Part shown: in pieces, positions 8,428 to 17,813 of the stretch | Layout: each line of letters begins with the position of its first letter | How positions within the stretch are numbered: position 1 is the stretch's first letter | NCBI GenBank assembly: GCA_018000455.1 | Contig: JAGNJW010000001.1 | Location: forward strand, 388,311 to 452,310 | Origin: Acidobacteriota bacterium | GTDB lineage: Bacteria > Acidobacteriota > Vicinamibacteria > Vicinamibacterales > UBA2999 | Reading direction: 5' to 3' | Length of the DNA: 64,000 bases | Translations under genes and position numbers: made by a program | The notes under the pieces: model-generated | Databases searched by the model: none | Told to the model about the DNA's origin: nothing | The model's input: the letters and a program-made list of their open reading frames with translations, nothing else

Positions 8428-11400
8428 TCAGTGCGCCGCGCCGGCTTGGTGCACGTGGGCATCAGGTCGCGGCCGCGTCGAGGCGTGCAACAGACCGCTG
8501 AAGATCCCCTGCAGCAGCGGAATGTTGTCGGCCATGAGCTCGAAGAGGTCGGTGCGGTCGATGCGCAGCATCTCTCCGCCGGCCGTCACCGTGCCCGCCG
8601 ACGTCATGTAGCTTCCACCGAGCGCCTCGTACATGCCGACGACATCGCCGCTCTCGGCCGTGTCGCGCTCGCCGTCGGCACCAACCATGGCGATCGCTCC
8701 CGTCACGACCGCGTGGATAGCGGCGCTGTCTCCGGCCTTGAACAGGAGGGCGCCGGTCGCCAGCGGAACGATGCGGGCCACGGCCGCCAGGCGCACGAGG
8801 TCGGCCGTCGTGGCGCGCTGCAGCAGCGGGCTCGACTGCAGCAGCAGCAATCCGTCGAGCGTCTGCACCCCGTCGGCGACGCGGCGCATCAGCTCGTCCG
8901 AGAGCGTGCCGTGCACGACCGTGCGCCAGGCCGGAGCGCACCGCGTCTCGAGCAGCATCCGGAAGATGCCCTGCGCGATCTCCACGTTCTCGGACACGAG
9001 CGTGAGGAACGCCTCGGCAGGCATCGTGAGCGTGATCGTCGCCTCGACCGCGGTCACGGTGTGGCGCACCGGGCGGCCTTCAAGCATCTCCTCGAAGCCG
9101 ATGACGCCCTGCGCGCCGAGTTCGTCGCACCCGGCCTCGGCCCCCGCCACGGCGACCCGTCCGTCGAGCACGAAGTGGAGGGCCTCGGTGGGGTGTCCCT
9201 CCTGCACGAGGACGCGCCCCGCTTCGTGCCGCACCTGCCGGCCGAGGCTCGCCACGCGGAACAGCTCGTCGACTGAGACGAAGTCGAAGAGCTGGACGCG
9301 ACGCAGCCGATCGGCGAGTTCCACGGCGGGGAGGGGCTCCTGCCACAGGATGCGCCGTTGCTCGACCGGCATGCGATGCGCCGCCAGCGCCCACGACGCG
9401 GCTTCGAACACCCACCAGTCGCGGGCGGCCCGATGCTGCAGCGTGTGCTCCAGGTCGGGTGCGAGCGTCCAGCGCTTCTGGACTTCGACGAGCTGGATGG
9501 CAGTGGCCGCCACTTCCTGGCTCTCGTCGTGGATGAGCTGCGCCAGCGTATCTTCGACATCGCGCTGCCTGGTGCGGAAGAGCGCGTTGCCCTTGCGGAT
9601 GCGCACCTCGAGCGGCATGTCTTCGGCGAGCAGCATCACTCGGGACCGTGCCTCGCCGGTCAGGATGTTGTCGAGGAACTCGGCGGCGCTCGACCGGCCG
9701 CGCGCATCGCCCGCCACGAGCGCGTGACGCACGGCGGCGATGTCTCCCGGCGCGTGGACCAGGGCCAGGAGCGTGAACACGCGGTCGATGGCGCGGGCGT
9801 ACTTCTCGCTGAGCGTGCGGGCCAGCAGGCTCGTTGCGTCGAGTCCGCCGGCGTGGAACAGGTTGTAGTGCAGGGTCAGCCGGTTGAACGCCCGCGTCGT
9901 CTCGGCGACGATCAGCTTCTCGATGGTGTCCTTGGGAATGGCGAGATCGGGTCGCGTAGAGCGCAGGTGCTCGAGGGCCACGAGTGCCTTGTAGCGCAGG
10001 AAGCCATCGGGATCGTGCAGCGTCTCGAGCAGAGCCTCGAGCGTCGCGGCGCAGGGGATGTGGGCCAAGGTGGCCGGCAGGTGCCGCCGCACCCACACGT
10101 CTTCCTCGCGGTCGCGCATGAAGTAGACGAGCGTCGGCACCACGGCGTCGCCGTAGCCGGCCAGCACCTCGCGCGCCGCCCCCTTGAGCAGGCGGTTGCG
10201 CAGCAGCGAGACGAGCGGCGGAACGAACAGGAAGTCGCCGGCGCCGAGCCGGGCGGCGCTGCGGATGGCCGCCCGCGCCACCTCGGTATCGGCGTCGAAC
10301 ATGAGCGGCACGAGCAGCGACCGGAACTCGGAATTGGTCACCCGGCCCAGCGCGCGGGCCACTTCGGCGCGCGTCGTGGCGCGCTGCTCGCGCGCGTCGT
10401 CGATGAGCGCCTTGAATGTGTCGATGGCGGCCCGGACGTCCTCGGGTTCGCGGCTGTTCGACAGCGCCGATGCCGCCGTGACGACGAGCGCCGGATCGGC
10501 GTCGCGCAGATACGGCCGCATGAGGGCGGCCGCCTCCTGTCCCTTCACCGCGGCCAGCGCCCGCACGGCCGCCGCGCGCACCTCGCCTTCGGAGTCCGCG
10601 AGGCCGCGTTCGATGCCGCGCTGCCAGCGTGTGACGCCCTCCGGACCGGTGGTCTCGGCCAGCAGGAGCACGCGCGAGCGCACCTCCGCATCCTCGTGGT
10701 GCAGCATCAGCGGGCTGACCAGGTGCGACTTACCGAGCGACTCGAGCAGGTCGAGCGCATAGATGACGCGCTTGGGCTCGTGATGGGCGAGTTCCTCGAC
10801 CAGGGCTTCGATGGTGGAGAGGTCGGCCGTCTCGAGCCGGATCTCGCCGACCTTCATGTCCTGCTGGATGATGCTCGTGCGGAAGGCCGCCATGTACTCC
10901 TTGCGCGCCCGCAGTGCGAAGAACACCCACAACGCCATGACGGCGAGGCTGGCGTAGCTCAGTTGCCGCCAGCTCAGCCCCAGACCCCAGTCCTTGATGA
11001 GCACGAGGATGAGCAGCGCGCCGGCGCCCTTCGACAGCCGATCCACCGTGACGTCGATGAAGGGCTTCGCCCGGTACTTGACGTCGGCCGGCAGCGGCAG
11101 GAAAAGGATCTCGCGCGTGGTCTTGTCGACCGTGTAGCGCAGTGACGTGTCGATGATGCGCGCCGCGCCCGACGTCCAGAGCGCGCCCACGGTGAGCATC
11201 AGCAGGCCGGTGGCGCCCAGACTGACCGGCAAGATGAGCAGCGCGAACCCGATGCCGAGCAGCCGGTGGATCCGGCTCGTCAGCGCCACCTGGATGAAGA
11301 GGCCGATGAGTGACAGGTAGACGGTGACCTGAGCCAGGAATGCCGTGATGCCGTCGGTGTTGGCCTGACCCTTGGCCTCGGCCGTGGCCATGTTCAGCTG

Positions 11401-12177
11401 TTGCTCGATGATCGCGGCGCCGATGGCCGCAAACGTGATGACGAGCGCGATGATCTGCAGGTGACGCGAGCCACGGAGCAGCGCCAGGGCTTCGCCGCCA
11501 CCGACGCCCCCTTCCTCACCGCTCTTCGCCGCGTCCGACTGGCCGGCCCTATCGTTCGTGCGGATGATGCGCACGACGATGCCCAGACAGATGAGCATGA
11601 TGCCCGCGCTCACGAGCAACATCGTCGTGGTGCCGAGCGATTCGACGAGGCCGGCCGTGAGGGCCGCGCCCGTCGCGCCGCCGAGGCTGGCGCCGCCGCC
11701 GATGAGCCCGAACAGGCGCTTGGCCTGCCGCGGATCGTAGATGTCGTTGGCGAGCGTCCAGAACTGACTGATGAGCAGGATGCCGAGGACGAGCCCGAAC
11801 AGGTAGAAGCCGACCGAGACCCACTCGCTGCCCACTTGCGTGAAGAGCACCCAGAACGTGACCAGCAGCACGATCATCCCGGCCTGGGTGACGGGAATCG
11901 TCCAGCGACGGGGCACCGCCGCGATCGCCTTGGTGTAGGCCTGCATCAGCACGCCGATGAGCATGCCGGCACCGAACTGCACCCACGGCAGGTTGTCGGC
12001 GCCCAGGCTGGAGATGAACTGCGAGCGCGTGACCGGCTTGACGATGTTGTAGGACGTCATCGCCAGGAACGAGTACAGGAAGAGCAGGAGGGCCGTGCTG
12101 CCCTCGCCCGCCCGCAGTTCGGCGATCGGTGCGAGCCAGCGGGCAAGACGGGACGGACGGGTGTCGGGTGACGGCAT
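8428..12177 (-). CDS. NTT-like transporter fused to HEAT repeats and two cNMP-binding-like domains
   Basis: This large protein (1249 residues) has about twelve membrane helices in residues 1-430 with an ADP/ATP-translocase (NTT)/MFS-like pattern, including NIVKPVTRSQFISSLGADNLPW and the second-half TVDKTTREILFLPL. Roughly 450-940 is a solenoid of HEAT-type helical repeats (VRSRVLLLAE, VRAAAVRALAAV, VARAAIRSAARLG). Two Crp-like cyclic-nucleotide-binding folds follow at about 955-1070 and 1105-1235. The first keeps a phosphate-cassette-like GFEEMLEGRPVRHT; the second lacks the expected Arg. The start at 12177 was chosen because it directly precedes the first membrane segment. It is divergent from a paralogue with 63 bases between them. 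Substrate unknown; nucleotide or metabolite exchange is one possibility. cAMP control is an inference. Confidence 0.82.
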   Translation of the reverse strand: MPSPDTRPSRLARWLAPIAELRAGEGSTALLLFLYSFLAMTSYNIVKPVTRSQFISSLGADNLPWVQFGAGMLIGVLMQAYTKAIAAVPRRWTIPVTQAGMIVLLVTFWVLFTQVGSEWVSVGFYLFGLVLGILLISQFWTLANDIYDPRQAKRLFGLIGGGASLGGATGAALTAGLVESLGTTTMLLVSAGIMLICLGIVVRIIRTNDRAGQSDAAKSGEEGGVGGGEALALLRGSRHLQIIALVITFAAIGAAIIEQQLNMATAEAKGQANTDGITAFLAQVTVYLSLIGLFIQVALTSRIHRLLGIGFALLILPVSLGATGLLMLTVGALWTSGAARIIDTSLRYTVDKTTREILFLPLPADVKYRAKPFIDVTVDRLSKGAGALLILVLIKDWGLGLSWRQLSYASLAVMALWVFFALRARKEYMAAFRTSIIQQDMKVGEIRLETADLSTIEALVEELAHHEPKRVIYALDLLESLGKSHLVSPLMLHHEDAEVRSRVLLLAETTGPEGVTRWQRGIERGLADSEGEVRAAAVRALAAVKGQEAAALMRPYLRDADPALVVTAASALSNSREPEDVRAAIDTFKALIDDAREQRATTRAEVARALGRVTNSEFRSLLVPLMFDADTEVARAAIRSAARLGAGDFLFVPPLVSLLRNRLLKGAAREVLAGYGDAVVPTLVYFMRDREEDVWVRRHLPATLAHIPCAATLEALLETLHDPDGFLRYKALVALEHLRSTRPDLAIPKDTIEKLIVAETTRAFNRLTLHYNLFHAGGLDATSLLARTLSEKYARAIDRVFTLLALVHAPGDIAAVRHALVAGDARGRSSAAEFLDNILTGEARSRVMLLAEDMPLEVRIRKGNALFRTRQRDVEDTLAQLIHDESQEVAATAIQLVEVQKRWTLAPDLEHTLQHRAARDWWVFEAASWALAAHRMPVEQRRILWQEPLPAVELADRLRRVQLFDFVSVDELFRVASLGRQVRHEAGRVLVQEGHPTEALHFVLDGRVAVAGAEAGCDELGAQGVIGFEEMLEGRPVRHTVTAVEATITLTMPAEAFLTLVSENVEIAQGIFRMLLETRCAPAWRTVVHGTLSDELMRRVADGVQTLDGLLLLQSSPLLQRATTADLVRLAAVARIVPLATGALLFKAGDSAAIHAVVTGAIAMVGADGERDTAESGDVVGMYEALGGSYMTSAGTVTAGGEMLRIDRTDLFELMADNIPLLQGIFSGLLHASTRPRPDAHVHQAGAAH

Positions 12178-12240
12178 GGCGACGTGCGGAGTGAATCTTA
12201 TGCATCGGCAGAGGCCGGCGGCAATACGATACGTAGCTGG
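12178..12240. promoter_or_regulatory. Short divergent promoter region of the two NTT/HEAT paralogues
   Basis: Only 63 bases separate the two start codons, so both promoters must overlap or lie inside the coding regions. A TACGAT/ATACGT-like AT-richer patch occurs near 12224-12236. No confident -35/-10 pair was found. Confidence 0.35.
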
Positions 12241-15000
12241 ATGCTGACGGTGGTGGGGCGGGTTCTCGGCCTGAGCGACGGTGAATGGGCCCGCGTCTGG
12301 CCCCTCTTCACCTACCTCTTCCTCACGACGGCCGCGACCGTGGCTTCGAAGGCCACCCGCGACGCCCTGTTCCTCGATCGTTACAGCGCCACGGAATTGC
12401 CGTACGTCGACATCGCCATTGCGGTGCTGGTGGGCGCGGCCGTGGCCATGTATCTGCGCGCGCACCGCTGGCTGTCGATGCGGGCCCTCCAGACCGGCAC
12501 ACTGCTGGTCTTTGCCGCCATCAGTCTGGGCTTCTGGTGGCTGAGCTTGGTGACCAAGGACGGGGCGGTCCTGGTCACCGCCATCTACCTCTGGGTCGGC
12601 GTCTTCGGAGCGCTGGCGCCAACGCAGGTCTGGACGCTGGCCAACTTCGTACTGACGACGCGCGAAGCCAAGCGGGCCATCGGCTTCATCGGCAGCGGCG
12701 CCATCCTCGGCTGGATCGTCGGCGGCCTGGCCACACGCCTGACGGCATCGGCCCTGGGCACCGAGACGCTGCTGCTGTGGGTGGCAGCGAGCCTCGTGGT
12801 CTCGGTGGGGCTCGTACACGTGGCGTGGCGCCGCGCGGGAATCGAGCCCGTCGAGGCCAACGCCTCGCCGCCCGGGCTGCGCGAGAGTCTGGCGCAGGTC
12901 GCCGGCTCGCCGTACTTGCGATCGATCGCGTGGGTGATCGGCCTGGCGTCGTTCGCGACCACCATCGCCGGTTGGCAGTTCAAGGCCATCGCAAAAGCCG
13001 AGATCCCCGACACCGACCAGCTCACCGCGTTCTTCGGATTGTTCAACATGCTGGCCGGCGTCGCGTCGCTCGTGCTGCAAGTCGTGCTCACCGGCCGTGT
13101 GCTCCGCACGGCCGGCGTCGGCGTGGCGCTCTTCGTGGTGCCGTTGGCGATGGCCTCGACGTCGGTGGCCGTGCTCGTGCTCGGTTCGCTCGCCGCGGTC
13201 TCCGCCCTCAAGGCGAGCGATCAGGTGCTGCGCTACTCGATCGACAAGTCGACCGTGGAACTGCTGTATCTGCCGCTCTCGGCGGCCGAGACCTTCCGCG
13301 TGAAGGCGTTCATCGATACGGTGGTCTACCGGTTCGGCGACGGCCTGGGCGGCCTGGTCGTGCTCGTCTGCGCCACCGGCCTCGGCTGGTCGCCGGTGCA
13401 GGTGGGCTGGGTCACCCTGGCGGTCGTCGTGGCGTGGCTCGGAGCGGCGGCGGCGGCTCGCAGCCACTACGTCTTGAATCTGCGCGAGAGCATCCTGCAG
13501 CACCGCATGGACGCGGAACGTGCGCGCGGCGTCCTGCTCGATCGCAGCGCCACCGAGGAACTCGGCCGCAAGCTCGACGGCCCACCGGCCGACATCCTCT
13601 ACGCTCTCAGCCTGTTCGAGGTCGCCGGTGCCGGCCGGGTGCAAGCCGCTGTGCCGCGCCTGCTGGGACATGAATCGGCCGAAGTGCGCGTGCGCGCCAT
13701 CGCCCTGCTGTCGCAGGCTAGCGTGCGCACGGTGGTGCCGGAGGTGGAGAAGCTGCTGCGCGACCCCAAGCTCGAGGTGCGCACCGAAGCGCTGCTGTAC
13801 CTCACCCGCACCAGCTCAGTCGACCCCCTCACGCTGATTGAGAGCGTCGGTGATTACGAGGGGTTCTCCATTCAAGCGGCGATGGTAGCGTTCCTGGCGC
13901 GGCCCGGTCGCGCGCAGAACGTCGACGCGGCGCAACTCATCCTGCAGCGTCTCGTGTTCGACAGCGGCGACCAGGGAGTACGCGGCCGGGTGGAAGCGGC
14001 CCGGGTCATCGGCTTCTCGCCCGACATCTTCGAGCGCGAGTTGCGCAAGCTCCTCGAGGACGATGCGCCCGAGGTGGCGCGCGAGGCCGTACGGGCCGCG
14101 GGCCGCCTCGGCAAGCGCGCCCTGGTGCACCGGATGGTGGATCGCATCGCCGAGCCTTGGCTGACCGACGACATCGTGACGGCGTTGGCCCAGCTCGGCG
14201 ATCGCATCGTCGGCACACTGCGCGACTACCTCGTCGATCGCGATACGCCGCCGACCATCCGGCGCGAACTGCCTGGCGCCCTCCAGGGCATCGGTACCCC
14301 GGCAGCTCAGGCGGTGCTTGTCGAAAGCCTGCTCGACGGCGACACCGTCGTGCGCCTGCGGGTCGTCACGGCCCTCAACAAACTCCTGCAGGGGCATTCG
14401 GGGAGGCGCGTCGACCGCGCCATCGTCGAGACGGCGCTCGCCGCCGAGATCACCGGCCACTACCGCTCGTATCAGGTGCTCGGTACGATGGGCGGCTCGC
14501 TGGCGGGCGCCGAGCCGCTGCTCGATGCGATGCGCGCGTCGCTCACCGAGGAGAGCGAGCGCATCTTCCGGCTGATGAAGATCCTGTACCCTGCGTACGA
14601 TCTGCACAGCGCGTTCGTCGGCGTGCAGTCGGCCGACAGTGCCGTGCACGACAACGCGCTCGAGTTCCTCGACAACGTGCTGCCGCCGCACATCCGGTCA
14701 CTCGTCGTGCCCCTCTTCGACCGCGTGGTGCCGAACGACGAGCGCGCGCGGCTGGCCGACCGGATCGTGGGCGTGTCGGTGGGCTCGCGCGAGGAAGCCG
14801 TGGACGTGCTGGCGCGCAGCCGCGACCCGTGGCTGCAGTCGTGCGCCGCCTTCACCATCGGCGAGTTGCGGCTGTCGCGCTTCGCCGACACCGTGGACCG
14901 GTGGGCCCGCGATGCCGAGCCGCTGCTCAGAACCACCGCCGCCGCCGCCCGCGAGAAGCTCAAGGCACACGCGGCCGCGACTGCCGTGGACCTCGGCTGA
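12241..15000 (+). CDS. NTT-like transporter fused to HEAT repeats
   Basis: The 919-residue protein is a paralogue of the divergent neighbour without the cNMP-binding tail. About twelve membrane helices occupy residues 1-430, with LFLTTAATVASKATRDALFLDRY in helix 1 and YSIDKSTVELLYLPL at the position matching TVDKTTREILFLPL in the neighbour. The rest (about 470-900) is HEAT repeats (VRVRAIALLSQA, VRTEALLYLTR, REAVRAAGRLGKRALVHRM). The ATG at 12241 fits the first membrane segment; an in-frame GTG at 12184 would add a polar 19-residue leader. The paired arrangement suggests a two-subunit or complementary transporter system. Transported substrate not determinable from sequence. Confidence 0.8.
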   Translation: MLTVVGRVLGLSDGEWARVWPLFTYLFLTTAATVASKATRDALFLDRYSATELPYVDIAIAVLVGAAVAMYLRAHRWLSMRALQTGTLLVFAAISLGFWWLSLVTKDGAVLVTAIYLWVGVFGALAPTQVWTLANFVLTTREAKRAIGFIGSGAILGWIVGGLATRLTASALGTETLLLWVAASLVVSVGLVHVAWRRAGIEPVEANASPPGLRESLAQVAGSPYLRSIAWVIGLASFATTIAGWQFKAIAKAEIPDTDQLTAFFGLFNMLAGVASLVLQVVLTGRVLRTAGVGVALFVVPLAMASTSVAVLVLGSLAAVSALKASDQVLRYSIDKSTVELLYLPLSAAETFRVKAFIDTVVYRFGDGLGGLVVLVCATGLGWSPVQVGWVTLAVVVAWLGAAAAARSHYVLNLRESILQHRMDAERARGVLLDRSATEELGRKLDGPPADILYALSLFEVAGAGRVQAAVPRLLGHESAEVRVRAIALLSQASVRTVVPEVEKLLRDPKLEVRTEALLYLTRTSSVDPLTLIESVGDYEGFSIQAAMVAFLARPGRAQNVDAAQLILQRLVFDSGDQGVRGRVEAARVIGFSPDIFERELRKLLEDDAPEVAREAVRAAGRLGKRALVHRMVDRIAEPWLTDDIVTALAQLGDRIVGTLRDYLVDRDTPPTIRRELPGALQGIGTPAAQAVLVESLLDGDTVVRLRVVTALNKLLQGHSGRRVDRAIVETALAAEITGHYRSYQVLGTMGGSLAGAEPLLDAMRASLTEESERIFRLMKILYPAYDLHSAFVGVQSADSAVHDNALEFLDNVLPPHIRSLVVPLFDRVVPNDERARLADRIVGVSVGSREEAVDVLARSRDPWLQSCAAFTIGELRLSRFADTVDRWARDAEPLLRTTAAAAREKLKAHAAATAVDLG

Positions 15001-15019
15001 CGGCAGCCCGCGGCCGTCA
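14998..15019. terminator. Hairpin built from the two convergent stop codons
   Basis: Bases 14998-15004 pair with 15013-15019 (7 bp, 8-base loop). The stem includes the stop codon of each convergent gene. No U-tract, so termination strength is uncertain. Confidence 0.38.
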
Positions 15020-17812
15020 CACTTCGTCGATCTTCAGGCGCTGGCGCTTCAAGTACAGTCCCTTGCGCGAGAGCCCGAGCGCGCGCGCCGCGTCTTCGAC
15101 GTTGCCGTGTACCCTCAGCGCGTCCTGAATGAGCGCGCGTTCGACATGCTCGACGGCGGCGTTGAGGGGCTGATCGCGCCGCACGAGAAGTTCCGTGGGC
15201 GCCGGCGGGCGTTGTCCGACGGGCACCGTCCGCCGCGAGGCAGCAAGACGTGCCGACAAGTGTTCCGGCATCAGCACCGCGCCAGACTCGGCCAGCGCCA
15301 CGGCGCGTCGCACTTCGTTGGCGAGCTCGCGCACGTTGCCCGGCCAATCGTAGAGCAGCAAGTACTCGGCCGCGGTTTCGCCGATTCTGATGCCCGACTT
15401 GCTGCCTTCCTTCTGGCTCCGCTCGAGGAAATGATCGAGCAGCAGCGGGATCTCTTCGCGCCGCTCGCGCAGTGGGGGAATCGTGAGCTTCACGACGTTG
15501 AGGCGGTAGTAGAGGTCATCGCGGAACTTGCCCTGCGCGACCAGGTGGTCGAGATTGGCGTTGGTGGCCGCCACGATGCGCACATCGACCGCGACGGGCG
15601 TCGGCTCGCCGAGCGGATGCACGTCGCGCGATTCCAGGAAGCGGAGCAACTTGGGCTGCACATCCATCCCAAGTTCGCCAATCTCGTCGAGGAACAACGT
15701 GCCGCCGGCCGCGCCGCGGATGACGCCTGGAAAGGCGTCCTGAGCGCCGGTGAATGCGCCGCGCTTGTAGCCGAAGAGCTGGCTGTCGAGCATATCGCGC
15801 GGAACGGCCGTACAGTTGAACGGCAGGAAGACCTTCTTCGCCCGTGGCGAACAGTTGTGGATGGCCCGTGCCAGCAGCTCCTTGCCCGTGCCGGTTTCGC
15901 CGGTGATGAGCACGGTGATGTTGCTCGACGCCACCCGGCGGGTGACGCGCAGCAGTTCCAGCATCGACTCGGCCACACACACGAAGCCGAGCTGCTGTTC
16001 CGGTAGCGGCTCCGGCCAGATGGCCGATGTCTCGCTTTCGGCGACCGCCGCCCGATGCAGCGTCAGTCCGTTGGTGACGAGGCGCTGCAAGGCCAGCAGT
16101 GTCGTCCTGGCCGACCGCTGGTTGCGCGGCCGAACGACGACGGTGATCTCGCGATCGCGGTCGGCGCCGAGCCCGAAGGTGACGCAGTCGTCAGACGGAT
16201 GCAGCAGTTTCTCGTCCGCTCGGTCGGCGCCCACCCAGCCGACGACCGCCGACGAGCCGTTGGCGCGGCTGAGCATGACGGCGGTGTCGGCGGCGCCGCT
16301 CGACGCCGCCAGTGACAACAACTCGTAGCCCGCCAGCATGGGCCGAGAGGTCAGGTCGACCATGGCTGCAGCCGCTCGAGTTGCCGACGCCATGGCCTCT
16401 GGCATCGTGGCGGGTGCGGCGTCCGATGGGACGTCGACCCGGCCGAACGATGCCGCTGGCTCCACGTAGAATGTCGTGACGTGCGGAACGACCGCGTCCG
16501 GTGCGCCTGTTACGGCGAGCGAGGCCCGGAGCGCTGCCGCGTTATGAAGCGCCTCGCCGCGCCCGATGATGTGCCCGATGTGGCCGAAAATACGTGCCGA
16601 TCGCGAGTAGTGCTCGAAGGCAGCCGACGTGGAGTCAGTGGACAGCCGAGCGCTGACGCGCTGGGTAGCGGCGATGAATTCGGGGAGGTAGCCCGAATGG
16701 CCGGTTGCTACCCTTGAGACAAGATCGGCCGCAGGCGCGTGCCTGCCCTCCACCGCAAGCGCTTCGGCCGTCGCTACCTCTACTCTGGACAGGTAATCCC
16801 TGTCAGCTTCTGTCGGCTCCGAGAGGCACTGCTGCCCGATTGAAGCGGCTTCGGCGGCACGGCCGAATGCGAGATGGTAGGTTAGCGCGTCAAGCTTGTA
16901 CCACTGTGCGTTCGTGAACGACTGAAGTGCTGCGATGGGGCCGAACTGCTGGTCGATCGAGGACGCGAGAGCCTCATTGCGAACAGCCGTGGCAAGGGCG
17001 AGTTGATTGCCACGGATCACGAGCTCTCGCCCCAGCGACGGGTTACTCGCCGCGGTCAGCCCTGCCAGGGTCTGTTCAGCTGCTCGGTGAAGTCCCAGGA
17101 CGATCTGGCAATGTGCGACGTTGACGAGTGCCGACTGGAGTAGCGAAGTAGCTCCACATTCGCTAGCGACGTCGACTGCTTTGAGCGCATGCGCCAAGGA
17201 GCCGAACATGTCGCCGAGTAGGCCAACAGCAGCGCTGCGAGCGAAGTGCAGTTGGGCGAGTGACACCTGGTCCTGGGTGGCCTCGACATGAAGGCCCGAA
17301 AGGTCCAATTCCCGGATTGCCCGGTGGCTCCGCCCGGCCTTTAGCTCGGCTTCAGCAAGAATTCGATGGAGCGTAGCTAGGCTTGAATGACGTCCGGCCC
17401 GTATTGCGGTTCTTCGGTAGTGTGCGAGGTAGCCCACGGCTGCCTCGAGTCCAACGAATCGAAGCAACGACTGGATGTACTCGCCAAGAGCCAGCGCCTC
17501 AAGCTCAGCATCATTAATCTGCACCGCCAGCTCTCGGGCACGTCCGAACTGCTGCTGTCCCTCGAGAACCCTTCCTGAATAGTAGTTGAGACGCCCTGAG
17601 ACTGTGAGGCCGCGTACCACTGCAGCTGTCGCTCCGGAGCTCGCCGCTACTTCGTTAGCGAGCTTCATGGCAACGTCGCGGTTTGACGCGAGAGCCTCGA
17701 GTTCCGCACGAAGTGCCCGTAGTTCAAGGCTTGGATTGTTCAGGAGCCGGAGTTGCTTCAGCGCCTGGGAAACGTACCCCGCTTCGGCGAGGCGCTCGAC
17801 GGGTGCGCGCAC
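15017..17812 (-). CDS. Sigma-54-dependent transcriptional activator with TPR-like sensor region
   Basis: The product is 931 residues. Residues 1 to about 440 are helical repeats of TPR type (for example the stretch around YSGRVLEGQQQFGRARELA). A GAF-like segment follows at about 470-590, then a full AAA+ domain (about 605-840): GETGTGKE Walker A near 636, GAFTGA near 684 (the sigma-54 contact loop) and GGTLFLDEIGEL Walker B. A Fis-type helix-turn-helix closes the protein (VEDAARALGLSRKGLYLKRQRL). There is no receiver domain, so activation probably comes through the TPR/GAF part. It starts with GTG one base after the stop of the HD-GYP gene, so the two are translationally coupled. The N-terminal half is visibly less GC-rich than the AAA+ half. 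Confidence 0.93.
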   Translation of the reverse strand: MRAPVERLAEAGYVSQALKQLRLLNNPSLELRALRAELEALASNRDVAMKLANEVAASSGATAAVVRGLTVSGRLNYYSGRVLEGQQQFGRARELAVQINDAELEALALGEYIQSLLRFVGLEAAVGYLAHYRRTAIRAGRHSSLATLHRILAEAELKAGRSHRAIRELDLSGLHVEATQDQVSLAQLHFARSAAVGLLGDMFGSLAHALKAVDVASECGATSLLQSALVNVAHCQIVLGLHRAAEQTLAGLTAASNPSLGRELVIRGNQLALATAVRNEALASSIDQQFGPIAALQSFTNAQWYKLDALTYHLAFGRAAEAASIGQQCLSEPTEADRDYLSRVEVATAEALAVEGRHAPAADLVSRVATGHSGYLPEFIAATQRVSARLSTDSTSAAFEHYSRSARIFGHIGHIIGRGEALHNAAALRASLAVTGAPDAVVPHVTTFYVEPAASFGRVDVPSDAAPATMPEAMASATRAAAAMVDLTSRPMLAGYELLSLAASSGAADTAVMLSRANGSSAVVGWVGADRADEKLLHPSDDCVTFGLGADRDREITVVVRPRNQRSARTTLLALQRLVTNGLTLHRAAVAESETSAIWPEPLPEQQLGFVCVAESMLELLRVTRRVASSNITVLITGETGTGKELLARAIHNCSPRAKKVFLPFNCTAVPRDMLDSQLFGYKRGAFTGAQDAFPGVIRGAAGGTLFLDEIGELGMDVQPKLLRFLESRDVHPLGEPTPVAVDVRIVAATNANLDHLVAQGKFRDDLYYRLNVVKLTIPPLRERREEIPLLLDHFLERSQKEGSKSGIRIGETAAEYLLLYDWPGNVRELANEVRRAVALAESGAVLMPEHLSARLAASRRTVPVGQRPPAPTELLVRRDQPLNAAVEHVERALIQDALRVHGNVEDAARALGLSRKGLYLKRQRLKIDEV

Positions 17813-17813
17813 G

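Noticed and set aside
12178..13671. Extension of the minus-strand HEAT/cNMP protein to 1747 residues
   Set aside because: The extra N-terminus is antisense of the divergent transporter and is Arg/His/Gln-rich low complexity; the membrane domain starts at 12177.
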